Origin: Roseburia sp.
Lineage (GTDB): Bacteria > Bacillota > Clostridia > Lachnospirales > Lachnospiraceae
DNA: 56,743 nt
Assembly: GCA_023664265.1 (NCBI GenBank)
Contig: JAMPFV010000001.1
Span: forward strand, 513,077 to 569,819
Direction: 5' to 3'
Of this stretch, positions 32,821 to 41,081 are shown piece by piece (positions within the stretch are counted from its first letter, which is position 1; each line of letters starts with the position of its first letter). The notes below the pieces were generated by a model that saw only the letters and a list, made by a program, of their open reading frames with translations, was not told the origin of the DNA and ran no database searches. The position numbers were made by a program, and so were the translations under genes.

Positions 32821-34695
32821 TCACTCCTCCTCTCCCATATCCCTGCGGCGCTGCTTTTCCTTCTCCTCGTCCTTATAATATTGGCTTTGCAACTCGTAGA
32901 GGTTCGCGTATTTCCCGTTTCGCGCCATCAGCGTATCATGCGTGCCGCTCTCAACAATCTGCCCGTCCTCCAGCAGTATAATGCGGTCACAGAAGCGGGT
33001 GCTCAATAGCCTGTGGGAAATATAGATGGAGGTTCTCCCCCTTGTCGCCTCGCCGTATTTCATGTAAATCTCGTTTTCCGAGATGGGGTCGAGCGCGGCG
33101 GTCGGCTCGTCCAGAATCAGGAGCGGCGCTTCCTTATATAAGGCTCTCGAGAGCAGGAGCTTTTGCTTTTCACCGCCCGAAAAATCCACCGCGTTCTCGT
33201 TGATTTCCCGCCCGAGAAGGCTGTCCCCCTTATTGGGAAGCTGCTCGTACCGCGCCAAAAAGTCCGCCCGTTCCATCGCCCCGAGCATCCTGTCCTCGTC
33301 CGTCCTGTCTGCGGGAAGAGAGGAGATGTTCTCCCGCACCGTGACCGGCAGGATCACATAGTCCTGAAACAACACGGAAATCAGGCTGTAGTACTGCCTC
33401 CGCGCAAAGCGCTCGACGTTGACGCCGTTGAAGAGGATTTCCCCCTCTGTCGGCGTATAAAAGCCACAGATCAACTTTACCAGCGTCGTCTTGCCCGCGC
33501 CGTTCAGGCCGATAATCGCGAGCTTTTCCCCTGCGGTAATCGTCAGATTCATATGGGAAATAATCGGCTGTTCACTTTCCGGATAGGAGAAGCTCACATC
33601 CCGAAGCTCAATCGTTGCGGCCTGCTTCTTGAAAGCTTCTATCTGCTCCTTGGGCAGCGCAGCGTCCCCGTTTCGGTGGTCGGGCGCCTCCAGAAATTCC
33701 CGAATCCCGTTGAAGGTGTTACTGATAATGCCGATATGCAAAAGCTCCCTCAGCCCTAGGAAGCTGAGCGTGGCAAAGCTGCTGCAGAACCCGAAATACA
33801 GCACAAAATCCGAGACGCCGAGCGCGCCCTGCGTCACCAGCCATATCAGATAGAGATAGACGGCGCCGTTTCCTGCAAGATTCAGAAGCGTATCGCCCAA
33901 ATTGCGCCGGAAGTACCAGACGTGCACCTCGTCGAACTTCCTGTTCATGTCATCCAGCGTTTTCTCATACCGCTTTATCAGCCAGTCCGCCATATGGTAC
34001 AGGCGGATATCCTTGCCCGCCGACGGATCCATCGTCTGCGTGGTGATGTACTCCAGCTTTTTCGCCTGATCGGACAAGATCGGCTGCGCCTCGCTGTGTT
34101 TTCTTCTTGCCCACGCGAGGAGCTTTATCTGTATCACCGCGCTGACGACCATGAGCGCCAAAATCCAGATGCTGATTCGCGCCAGCAGAACGCCGTAGAT
34201 AACTGCAGGTATCAGTTGGGCGATGCACACGGGCAGATTATAGATGGCCTGACGGATTCCCCTGCCGTTAAATATCGCATTGTACGCAATGCCGGAGTTG
34301 TCCTGAAATTCCTTTTCCTCGAGCTTTTCATAGTCCACGGACATCCGCTTCTCCATGTAGGGCAACATATAATGTCTGCGGTAGATGATATCGCCCTCAC
34401 TGCAGTAGGCCTCCCCCAGTCCGAACAGGATATTGCAGACCCACATTCCCAGAAGCAGCGCGAGAATGCCTGTGAGATAGTATCCGAACGCCCAGCCCTC
34501 CTCGAGGCCTTTGACAATGAGCGCGGGCAGGTAGTTGCCCACCATGTTGGAGACGGCCATCGGTATCGGAAGCAGAATCCCTGTCCGGAAGATGCTTGGC
34601 TCCCAGCGAAGCAAATGCCTGAAATGGTACATCAGGTTACCGGCAACACTATATTTTCCTGCGCTTTTTTCAATGCGCGCATTTTGATTGAACAT
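32821..34695 (-). CDS. ABC exporter half-transporter (permease-ATPase), copy 2a
   Basis: About 624 residues: membrane domain with six helices and ATPase with IGLNGAGKTT, FSGGEKQKLLLSRAL, LLILDEPTAALDP and SHRLLS. The ATG at 34695 follows GGGGGG by five bases; the open frame extends 67 codons further upstream, but that part crosses the promoter region. It is the first gene of the second exporter pair and the paralogue of 27104-28915. Confidence 0.9.
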   Translation of the reverse strand: MFNQNARIEKSAGKYSVAGNLMYHFRHLLRWEPSIFRTGILLPIPMAVSNMVGNYLPALIVKGLEEGWAFGYYLTGILALLLGMWVCNILFGLGEAYCSEGDIIYRRHYMLPYMEKRMSVDYEKLEEKEFQDNSGIAYNAIFNGRGIRQAIYNLPVCIAQLIPAVIYGVLLARISIWILALMVVSAVIQIKLLAWARRKHSEAQPILSDQAKKLEYITTQTMDPSAGKDIRLYHMADWLIKRYEKTLDDMNRKFDEVHVWYFRRNLGDTLLNLAGNGAVYLYLIWLVTQGALGVSDFVLYFGFCSSFATLSFLGLRELLHIGIISNTFNGIREFLEAPDHRNGDAALPKEQIEAFKKQAATIELRDVSFSYPESEQPIISHMNLTITAGEKLAIIGLNGAGKTTLVKLICGFYTPTEGEILFNGVNVERFARRQYYSLISVLFQDYVILPVTVRENISSLPADRTDEDRMLGAMERADFLARYEQLPNKGDSLLGREINENAVDFSGGEKQKLLLSRALYKEAPLLILDEPTAALDPISENEIYMKYGEATRGRTSIYISHRLLSTRFCDRIILLEDGQIVESGTHDTLMARNGKYANLYELQSQYYKDEEKEKQRRRDMGEEE

Positions 34696-34728
34696 CGAAT
34701 CCCCCCTTGCGTTGTGTTGAATGCTCTT

Positions 34729-34737
34729 ATTATAGCA
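34729..34737 (-). promoter_or_regulatory. Extended -10 promoter of the second ABC exporter pair
   Basis: Minus strand TGCTATAAT, a TGn-extended consensus -10, 33 bases before the start codon. The -35 is weak. Confidence 0.5.
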
Positions 34738-34855
34738 TAAATTGTCGCCGTATAGGGGATTCGTCACGAATGGTATTTCAGAAAGCACGAAACGCAATCT
34801 TAAATTCCACCCTCGCATGTTGTCAGACAATTTATCCGTCTGTTTTTCCCTCCAC

Positions 34856-34886
34856 AAAAAAAGACCACTGCCGAAACAATGGTCTT
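34856..34886 (-). terminator. Terminator after the small gene at 34898
   Basis: Minus strand AAGACCATTG-TTTCGG-CAGTGGTCTT (one mismatch) followed by a T-run. Confidence 0.8.
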
Positions 34887-34897
34887 TTGGGGTCATA

Positions 34898-35083
34898 TTA
34901 TTTTCTTATTCTAAATTCCTCATATTCCCTGTCTGTAAGTGGACGCCCCAGTTTTTTCGACATTTCCACTGCCTCTCTCAGACGATATAACTTACCGCTT
35001 GGCTCCACACACAATCTCCCATCAGGAAACTCACTTCCAAACGACATAATCTTATCTTCCTTTTCTACTGCCATAACTGTCAT
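34898..35083 (-). CDS. Small protein of unknown family
   Basis: A 61-residue protein (or 49 if it starts at the ATG at 35047) with a conserved-looking core: MSFGSEFPDGRLCVEPSGKL, then a charged helix ending TDREYEEFRIRK. I do not recognise a family. Its ATG at 35083 overlaps the stop of the acetyltransferase-like pseudogene (ATGA), so the two were a coupled pair, and it is followed by its own terminator. An antitoxin or accessory role is possible but unsupported. Confidence 0.6.
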   Translation of the reverse strand: MTVMAVEKEDKIMSFGSEFPDGRLCVEPSGKLYRLREAVEMSKKLGRPLTDREYEEFRIRK

Positions 35084-35612
35084 ATCCTCACCTGCTCTCC
35101 AAAATATTTATCTAATAGTATTTTAGCTGCTTCTGTATCTATATACATCGACGAGCCTGATATAATCTTAGCTCCCAATTTTTCCTGATAATGTCTGATC
35201 AACCTTGTTTTGGGCTCAAACTGCACATATCCATCGTTCCCCGCTTCAAAACTATGTTTACACGCAATCGCGAACAAATGGCCACCTGCGCCTTCGTACT
35301 CCCTTTCATGTCCTATGTTTTCCGGAGCCGCCTCCACCAATTCAAGATATATAAAATAATCAGAGTAAATATGTCTGAATGCCACCCTGCCCTGTGGTTT
35401 GTCATCTCCCTCAACAAATAATTCGTATATTTCACCCCATCTTTCTGCGGTATGCTCCAATCAAATTTCCATCCGTCTTTTTTGTACTGCGCTGCCATTT
35501 GGGGCGTAATAAGATAATCTACCAATTCATATTCTGTATTTACTTTTTCCCTCGTATCCCGCCTAATCAGGCATTCTGTAAGAGAGTCTATTATAATATC
35601 TGTTTTTTGCAT
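35080..35612 (-). pseudogene. Frameshifted acetyltransferase-like gene
   Basis: Two overlapping frames encode one protein. The upstream part (35612 to about 35440) starts MQKTDIIIDSL and ends in WKFDWSIPQKDG. The downstream part continues from EIYELFVEGDDKPQGRVAF to the end, with AGGHLFAIACKHSFEAGNDG resembling the acetyl-CoA region of GNAT folds. Adding one G in the GGGG run at about 35436-35439 joins the frames as PQKDGGEIYELF. The gene is therefore broken unless the base count there is wrong. The downstream part alone has an ATG (35460) but no ribosome site. Confidence 0.7.
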
Positions 35613-35641
35613 TTGTAAACTACCTTTCTTTTGGTGCTTAT

Positions 35642-35670
35642 ATTGTACCACATTTTTCGCTCTACTACAA
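35642..35670 (-). promoter_or_regulatory. Promoter of the acetyltransferase-like pseudogene
   Basis: Minus strand TTGTAG (complement of 35665-35670), 17 bases, TACAAT (complement of 35642-35647) with a TGG extension. Confidence 0.6.
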
Positions 35671-35736
35671 ACAAAATAAGCCGCCGCTACGAAATCTTAC
35701 CGCAAAGCAGATCATCCGACAACATGCTCCTTCCGC

Positions 35737-36159
35737 TCAAACCCGCGGCGGGAGCATCGGCAGCATCACCTCCGTCGCGAATACGCCATTCTCCGTTTGT
35801 CTGTTTATATAGCCGTTATATTTGTCCACAATGCGGTCGATGCTGACCAGCCCAAAGCCGTGAACGCTTTCCGCGCTCAAATCCTCCTCCAGCATATCCA
35901 TGTATTTCTTCACCTCGTCATACTGCTCCAGCTCCATATAGGCCTTGAGGGTCTGGATATGATTGTGGTAATCGTGCCGCCAGCCCCGCATCTTGCGGTA
36001 CATAATATCAACCTCGTCATAGTGGCAGTTCACAAGCTCATTCTGAAAACGGCTGATTTTGCGGCTGACATATCGGGGCAGGATAATCAGCCATGCAACC
36101 GGATTCACGGCAATGATGAGCACGATAAAAGCTGTAACCAGATAGATGGTTTCCTTCAT
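35737..36159 (-). pseudogene. GHKL kinase remnant with an in-frame internal deletion
   Basis: A 140-residue open frame. Residues 5-29 form a membrane helix, His62 lies in GWRHDYHNHIQTLK, and the last 40 residues match the kinase C-terminus (GFGLVSIDRIVDKYNGYINRQ). Aligned with the paralogue at 29207-29881, about 112 residues between EEDL and GFGL are missing, including the N box and most of the ATP site. The join keeps the frame, so a protein may be made, but it cannot bind ATP normally. It lies 20 bases after the decayed regulator. Confidence 0.8.
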
Positions 36160-36179
36160 GGGAACGCCCCGCCTTTCCT

Positions 36180-36702
36180 CTAAATTTTTATATGCCTGCT
36201 GATAAACGCCTCGTTCACCGCCTTAAACAACTGTCTGCTGACAGGAATACTGATACCATTATCCAATATCAGCCCGCTTTTTGCAATGGCGGAAATATGC
36301 TGCAGATTCACGATGTACGAGCGGTGGCACCGCATAAACACACCGGCAGGCGCCCCCCTGCGTCAAATACTGCTCCACCGCCGTAATGCTCTGCTTCAGC
36401 TCATAGCGCTCCTTCTCCGTATAGAGCGTGCACTGATGCGCACAGGCCTCCACATACCAAATCTTTGATTCCGGAAAGGATACCGCGGAATCTCCTGTTC
36501 TGAACAGAAAACGTCTCTCCGCCCTCAAACTATCCGGCAGACGGTCGAGCACCCGAAACAGCTTCTCCGTGCTGACGGGCTTTAACAGATAGTGAAGCGC
36601 AGAGACCTCATATCCCTCCCCCTGATACTGTGTGGCCACCTTTCCAAATACCGTCCCAAATCGAGAAATTTGCCACGCTTGCGTTGCTTGCGTTGCTTCC
36701 AC
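36180..36702 (-). pseudogene. LytTR response regulator remnant
   Basis: The open frame from 36702 begins with unrelated sequence, picks up the receiver end at about 36630 (GYEVSALHYLLKPVS), reads the LytTR domain and then goes out of frame at a run of six Gs (near 36353-36358). Removing one G restores QYLTQGAPAGVFMRC and the rest of the LytTR domain to the natural stop at 36180 (ending FISRHIKI). The receiver with the phosphoacceptor Asp is gone. Both lesions indicate a dead gene; it is the paralogue of 29894-30589. Confidence 0.8.
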
Positions 36703-36795
36703 TGCAAATTCTTTCCTAACTGCCGCTACAATAGCCGCAATTCCTTACAGATTAAAGAACACTGAATCAACGAAGAACGCCGTTTGGGCGTTCTT

Positions 36796-36851
36796 CTAAA
36801 AATTAAGCAGGTCTAAGGCGGTAAAAACACCGCCTAAGACCTGCTTAATTT
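36796..36851 (-). terminator. Terminator of the DEAD-box helicase gene
   Basis: A long stem (36800-36814 with 36837-36851, AAATTAAGCAGGTCT and complement) with an inner stem GGCGGT/ACCGCC, followed by Ts on the minus strand. The stem includes the stop codon. A second perfect 10-bp hairpin, GAAGAACGCC/GGCGTTCTTC, follows at 36772-36796. Confidence 0.85.
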
Positions 36852-38446
36852 TTTGCATTAGCGGGTTCAATATTAATCGCCTTCCCCTTAATCTTTACAT
36901 TTTTCATCGCTTTTAACACATCCCGCGCGTTTTCCTTGGGCACCTCGACAAAGGTATACTTGTCATACAAATCAATCGCGCCGACCAGATCCCCGGGAAT
37001 ATTGGCCTCCCCCGCAATCGCGCCGAGAATATCCTTGGGCTTTACCTTCTGCGCCTTTCCGATATTGATGAAGAGACGCACCATGCCCTCCTCGGCGCCG
37101 GTATTCTCAAAGTCAAATTCGGAATCGCCGGCGTTCGTGTCACCGGTGTCATTCAGCTGTCCCATATACAGCTTGAGGAACGCCGCCGCAATATCCATCG
37201 CCGTATAGTCGGACTCGTTGACCTGACGCTCTATCGTGTTGATCATGGAGGTCAAATCCTCCTCCTCAATGATGTTCCCGATTTTCTCCATAACCTTCTC
37301 AATCTTCATGTGGTTCACATCATTTAGCGAGGGCACCGGCAGCGCATAAATCTTGGTCTTTGCATAACGCATGATGTCTTTCAGCTTATAGACCTCCTTG
37401 CCCTTGACAAAGGTAAAGGATTTGCCGGTACGCCCCGCACGGCCGGTACGTCCGATTCGGTGCACATAATACTCGTCATCCTGCGGAATGTCATAGTTAA
37501 AGACCGCCTCCACGTCGTCCACATCAATCCCGCGCGCCGCCACATCCGTCGCAATCAGAATATCCGTCTTGCCGTTTCGGAAGCTCTTCATCACGCGGTC
37601 GCGCTGCGCCTGGCTCATGTCGCCGTGCAGTCCCTCGGCGAAATAACCGCGCCCCTTCAATACCTCCGTTAAATCATCCACCATCTTCTTGGTGTTGCAG
37701 AATACCAGAGACAGCTTGGGCTCATAGAAATCGAACAGCCTCGTCAGCACCTCCACCTTGTCCTTGCGCTTCACGTCAAGATAATACTGCTCAATCTTCG
37801 GCACCGTCAGCTCCTTCTTGACAACCTTGATCATCTTCGCGTCCGGCTTCTGGTAGTTCTTCGTAATCTCAAGGATGGGATTGGGCATGGTCGCGGAGAA
37901 CAGAATGGTCTGGCGATCCTCATTCGGGATATACTCCAGCACCGTCTCAATATCCTCGCGGAAGCCCATGTTCAGCATCTCGTCCGCCTCGTCCAGCACG
38001 ATGGTATCCACGTGGTCGCACCGTATCGTCTTCCTGCGCAGATGATCCATGACGCGCCCGGGAGTTCCGATTATGATCTGCGTGCCCTTGAGCGCCCGAA
38101 TCTGCTTGCTGATATCCTGTCCGCCGTAAATCGGCAGCACCTTCACGCCATGCATGTACTTCGCAAGCTTGCGAATCTCCTCCGCCGCCTGCACCGCAAG
38201 CTCTCTCGTCGGGCAGAGCACCAGCACCTGCGGGTGCTTTATGTCCTTGCGCAGGTTGACCTTCTCCAATATGGGGATGCCGAACGCGGCCGTCTTCCCC
38301 GTTCCGGTCTGCGCCTGTCCGATAATGTCATAGCCCTCCATCGCAACCGGTATCGCCTGCGCCTGAATCGGTGAGGTCTCCTCAAAGCCCATCTCCCGCA
38401 CACCGCGCAATATTTCGCTACATAAGTTCAGCTCATCAAATTTCAT
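36845..38446 (-). CDS. DEAD-box ATP-dependent RNA helicase (CshA/DbpA type)
   Basis: A 533-residue helicase that unwinds RNA in ribosome assembly, decay or cold adaptation. All motifs are present: Q motif (GFEETSPIQAQAIP), AQTGTGKT, PTRELA, TPGR, LDEADEML, SAT, and HRIGRTGRAGRTG. A linker with a helical region leads to a C-terminal DbpA-type RNA-binding domain (about 455-530, VRLFINIGKAQ). Its leader contains a perfect GC-rich hairpin (38490-38509). It follows ftsH but is separated by a terminator. Confidence 0.95.
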   Translation of the reverse strand: MKFDELNLCSEILRGVREMGFEETSPIQAQAIPVAMEGYDIIGQAQTGTGKTAAFGIPILEKVNLRKDIKHPQVLVLCPTRELAVQAAEEIRKLAKYMHGVKVLPIYGGQDISKQIRALKGTQIIIGTPGRVMDHLRRKTIRCDHVDTIVLDEADEMLNMGFREDIETVLEYIPNEDRQTILFSATMPNPILEITKNYQKPDAKMIKVVKKELTVPKIEQYYLDVKRKDKVEVLTRLFDFYEPKLSLVFCNTKKMVDDLTEVLKGRGYFAEGLHGDMSQAQRDRVMKSFRNGKTDILIATDVAARGIDVDDVEAVFNYDIPQDDEYYVHRIGRTGRAGRTGKSFTFVKGKEVYKLKDIMRYAKTKIYALPVPSLNDVNHMKIEKVMEKIGNIIEEEDLTSMINTIERQVNESDYTAMDIAAAFLKLYMGQLNDTGDTNAGDSEFDFENTGAEEGMVRLFINIGKAQKVKPKDILGAIAGEANIPGDLVGAIDLYDKYTFVEVPKENARDVLKAMKNVKIKGKAINIEPANAKN

Positions 38447-38489
38447 TGTCTTTATCCGTTCCTCTCCGTATCTGTGTGAAATTCATCCT

Positions 38490-38509
38490 CGCCGCCGTTC
38501 CCGGCGGCG
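38490..38509 (-). other. GC-rich leader hairpin of the helicase gene
   Basis: CGCCGCCG-TTCC-CGGCGGCG, a perfect 8-bp stem with a four-base loop, lies in the untranslated leader 44 bases before the helicase start. RNA thermosensor or autoregulation is possible. Confidence 0.5.
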
Positions 38510-38520
38510 TCCCTCCGCAT

Positions 38521-38552
38521 AAAAGAGACAGCCGATATGTGCTGTCTCTTTT
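38521..38552 (-). terminator. Terminator of ftsH
   Basis: Perfect 12-bp stem AAAAGAGACAGC/GCTGTCTCTTTT with an 8-base loop. It has short T-runs on both sides. Confidence 0.75.
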
Positions 38553-38703
38553 TGAGAAGGTATTTCTTCTTATGGGGTATAGCAAAAACTATATAATATA
38601 TTGGGGGTTACACTTTTATTATAACATAGCTTCACAGAAAATCCATTCAAACATTCTACAAATTTTACAATATTCATTATCGTTTTTTGTTTATTTTTGC
38701 CAA

Positions 38704-40518
38704 TTATTCTTTTTTCTCAAACAGTGCCTCAAACTCTTCCCTGCCGATTTTCTCCTTCTCGAGCAGCAGCTTCGCGCACGCGTGCAGGACATCCTCCCGC
38801 TCCAGAATAATCTCCTTGGCCTTGCGGTAGCAGTCGTCGATGATCGCCTTGACCTCAATGTCAATCTCTCCGGAAATCGCCTCGGAGTGATTCTTCGCAT
38901 GGGCAAGGTCACGGCCGATAAATACCTCGTTGTCGTCCTCGTCATAGTTGATCACACCGATATTGTCCGAGAAGCCGTAGCGCGTCACCATCGCTCTCGC
39001 CACCTTGGTCGCCTTCTTGATATCGCTGGAGGCGCCCGTGGTCACATCGTCAAAGATAATCTCCTCCGCGATTCGTCCGCCGAGGGAAACCATGATATCC
39101 TGAAGCATCCTGCCCTTGGTATTGAACATCTCGTCCCGCTCCGGCAGCGGCATTGTGTAGCCGGCCGCGCCGAGCCCCGTCGGAATGATGGAGACGGTAT
39201 ACACAGGCCCCACATCCGGCAGCACATGGAACAGTATCGCGTGGCCCGCCTCGTGATAGGCCGTGATTCGCTTCTCCTTGTCGGAGATAATGCGGCTCTT
39301 CTTCTCCGTGCCGATTCCAACCTTGATAAACGCCTTGCGGATATCCTCCTGTACAATGTATGCGCGGTTCTCCTTCGCCGCATGGATTGCCGATTCGTTC
39401 AGCAGATTCTCCAAATCCGCCCCCGTAAAGCCCGCCGTCGTCTGCGCGACCTGCTTCAGATCCACATCCTCGGAGAGGGGCTTGTTCTTCGCGTGCACGC
39501 CAAGGATTTCCTCCCGGCCGCCCACGTCGGGAGGCGCAACGGTAATCTTCCGGTCAAACCGCCCCGGACGCAGAATCGCGGGGTCAAGGATATCCACACG
39601 GTTTGTCGCCGCCATCACGATAATGCCCTCGTTCGTGCCAAAGCCGTCCATCTCCACAAGCAGCTGATTCAGCGTCTGCTCGCGCTCATCATGGCCGCCG
39701 CCCATACCGGTGCCGCGCCGTCTTGCAACCGCGTCAATCTCATCTATAAATACGATACACGGAGAATTCTTTTTCGCGTCCGCAAACAAATCCCGCACGC
39801 GCGAAGCGCCGACGCCGACAAACATCTCCACAAAGTCCGAACCGGATATGGAGAAGAACGGCACATGCGCCTCTCCCGCAATCGCCTTGGCAAGCAGCGT
39901 CTTACCGGTACCGGGAGCGCCCTCCAGAAGAACTCCCTTGGGGATTCGCGCCCCCACCTTGGTATACTTCGCCGGATCCTTCAGGAAGTCGATGATTTCC
40001 TCCAGGTCCTCCTTCTCCTCGCGAAGCCCCGCCACATCCTTGAGGGTAATCTCCCCGTTGGTCGTCATGCGCGCCCTGCTCTTCCCGAAGTTCATCATCT
40101 TACCGCCGCCGCTGTTTCCCGCGTTCTGCGCGTTCATCATGCTGAACATAAAGATGACCACCACCACCAGCATCAGCAGCGGAAGCAGCTCCGTCAGAAA
40201 CCAGTTCTCCTGTGGCACATCCTCCACAATCGGGTCGATATTGTACTTGGCGAGAAGCTCCTGTATCTCCACAACGTCGGATACATAGAGCGTTCTCTGT
40301 TGATTGTCTCTGAGCGCGACATACACCGTGCCGGTCGGAACCTGCGCATTGGGGTGAATCTCGACGTCGATGACCTCGCCGCCCTCAAGCTGCGCGATAA
40401 ATTCTCCCTTCGTGTAGGAGCCCTGGCTCCCCCGCATGGTGCTCGCCCACACCGTGGCGACGACAAGAATCATAATGATGATAAATGTTATATTAATTCC
40501 CTTTGAACCCTTTCCCAA
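38704..40518 (-). CDS. ftsH: ATP-dependent zinc metalloprotease FtsH
   Basis: A 604-residue membrane protease for quality control of membrane and regulatory proteins. It has two transmembrane helices (8-26 and 107-128) around an outer domain, the AAA ATPase with Walker [10 protein letters not shown] (199-207) and the SRH region, and the zinc site HEAGH (422-426). The start is TTG at 40518: GGAG lies seven bases upstream and no ATG is available. It is the last gene of the conserved spoIIE-tilS-hpt-ftsH run. Confidence 0.97.
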   Translation of the reverse strand: MGKGSKGINITFIIIMILVVATVWASTMRGSQGSYTKGEFIAQLEGGEVIDVEIHPNAQVPTGTVYVALRDNQQRTLYVSDVVEIQELLAKYNIDPIVEDVPQENWFLTELLPLLMLVVVVIFMFSMMNAQNAGNSGGGKMMNFGKSRARMTTNGEITLKDVAGLREEKEDLEEIIDFLKDPAKYTKVGARIPKGVLLEGAPGTGKTLLAKAIAGEAHVPFFSISGSDFVEMFVGVGASRVRDLFADAKKNSPCIVFIDEIDAVARRRGTGMGGGHDEREQTLNQLLVEMDGFGTNEGIIVMAATNRVDILDPAILRPGRFDRKITVAPPDVGGREEILGVHAKNKPLSEDVDLKQVAQTTAGFTGADLENLLNESAIHAAKENRAYIVQEDIRKAFIKVGIGTEKKSRIISDKEKRITAYHEAGHAILFHVLPDVGPVYTVSIIPTGLGAAGYTMPLPERDEMFNTKGRMLQDIMVSLGGRIAEEIIFDDVTTGASSDIKKATKVARAMVTRYGFSDNIGVINYDEDDNEVFIGRDLAHAKNHSEAISGEIDIEVKAIIDDCYRKAKEIILEREDVLHACAKLLLEKEKIGREEFEALFEKKE

Positions 40519-40556
40519 TTTCCGTCTCCTTCTATCTTTCTAATCTCCATCCGGAT

Positions 40557-41081
40557 CTAATCCAGCTCCACCACACCGATGTAGGGAAGATTCCGGTAGC
40601 GCTGCTGATAATCCAGTCCATAGCCCACCACAAACTTATCCGGTATCTCGAATCCGGTGTAGTCCACATGCACCTCCACCACACGCCGTTCCGGCTTGTC
40701 AAGCAGGGTGCACAGGGCAATGCTCCGCGGCCCGCGCTGTCGGAGCAGCTCCATGAGATAGCTGAGCGTTCTCCCCGAATCCACGATGTCCTCCACGATG
40801 ATGACGTCCTTGTCCTTTAACGGCTCATCCAAGTCCTTGATGATCTTCACCACGCCGCTCGAGCGGGTACTCCCGCCGTAGCTCGACACCGACATAAAAT
40901 CCAGCGATACCGGCACGGTAATGCGCTTGGCCAGCTCGCACATAAAAAAACTGCCTCCCTTGAGCACACATACCAAATGCACCTGCCTCCCGGCATAATC
41001 ACGGCTTATCTGTTCCCCGATAGCCTGTATCCTGGCATCTACTTCTTTCTCCGTCAACATGACCCTGATGTGTTCCGCCAT
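40557..41081 (-). CDS. hpt: Hypoxanthine phosphoribosyltransferase
   Basis: About 174 residues. A purine-salvage enzyme making IMP or GMP from hypoxanthine or guanine and PRPP. The PRPP loop VIIVEDIVDSGRTL and the SSYGGSTRSSG loop are visible. The ATG at 41081 has AAGGAGG eight bases upstream. It begins inside the 3' end of tilS (83-base overlap in another frame), the usual order tilS-hpt-ftsH. Confidence 0.96.
   Translation of the reverse strand: MAEHIRVMLTEKEVDARIQAIGEQISRDYAGRQVHLVCVLKGGSFFMCELAKRITVPVSLDFMSVSSYGGSTRSSGVVKIIKDLDEPLKDKDVIIVEDIVDSGRTLSYLMELLRQRGPRSIALCTLLDKPERRVVEVHVDYTGFEIPDKFVVGYGLDYQQRYRNLPYIGVVELD

Noticed and set aside
38371..40506. 711-codon plus-strand open frame opposite ftsH
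   Set aside because: Antisense shadow of ftsH; His/Arg/Leu-rich translation typical of the reverse strand of a coding gene.
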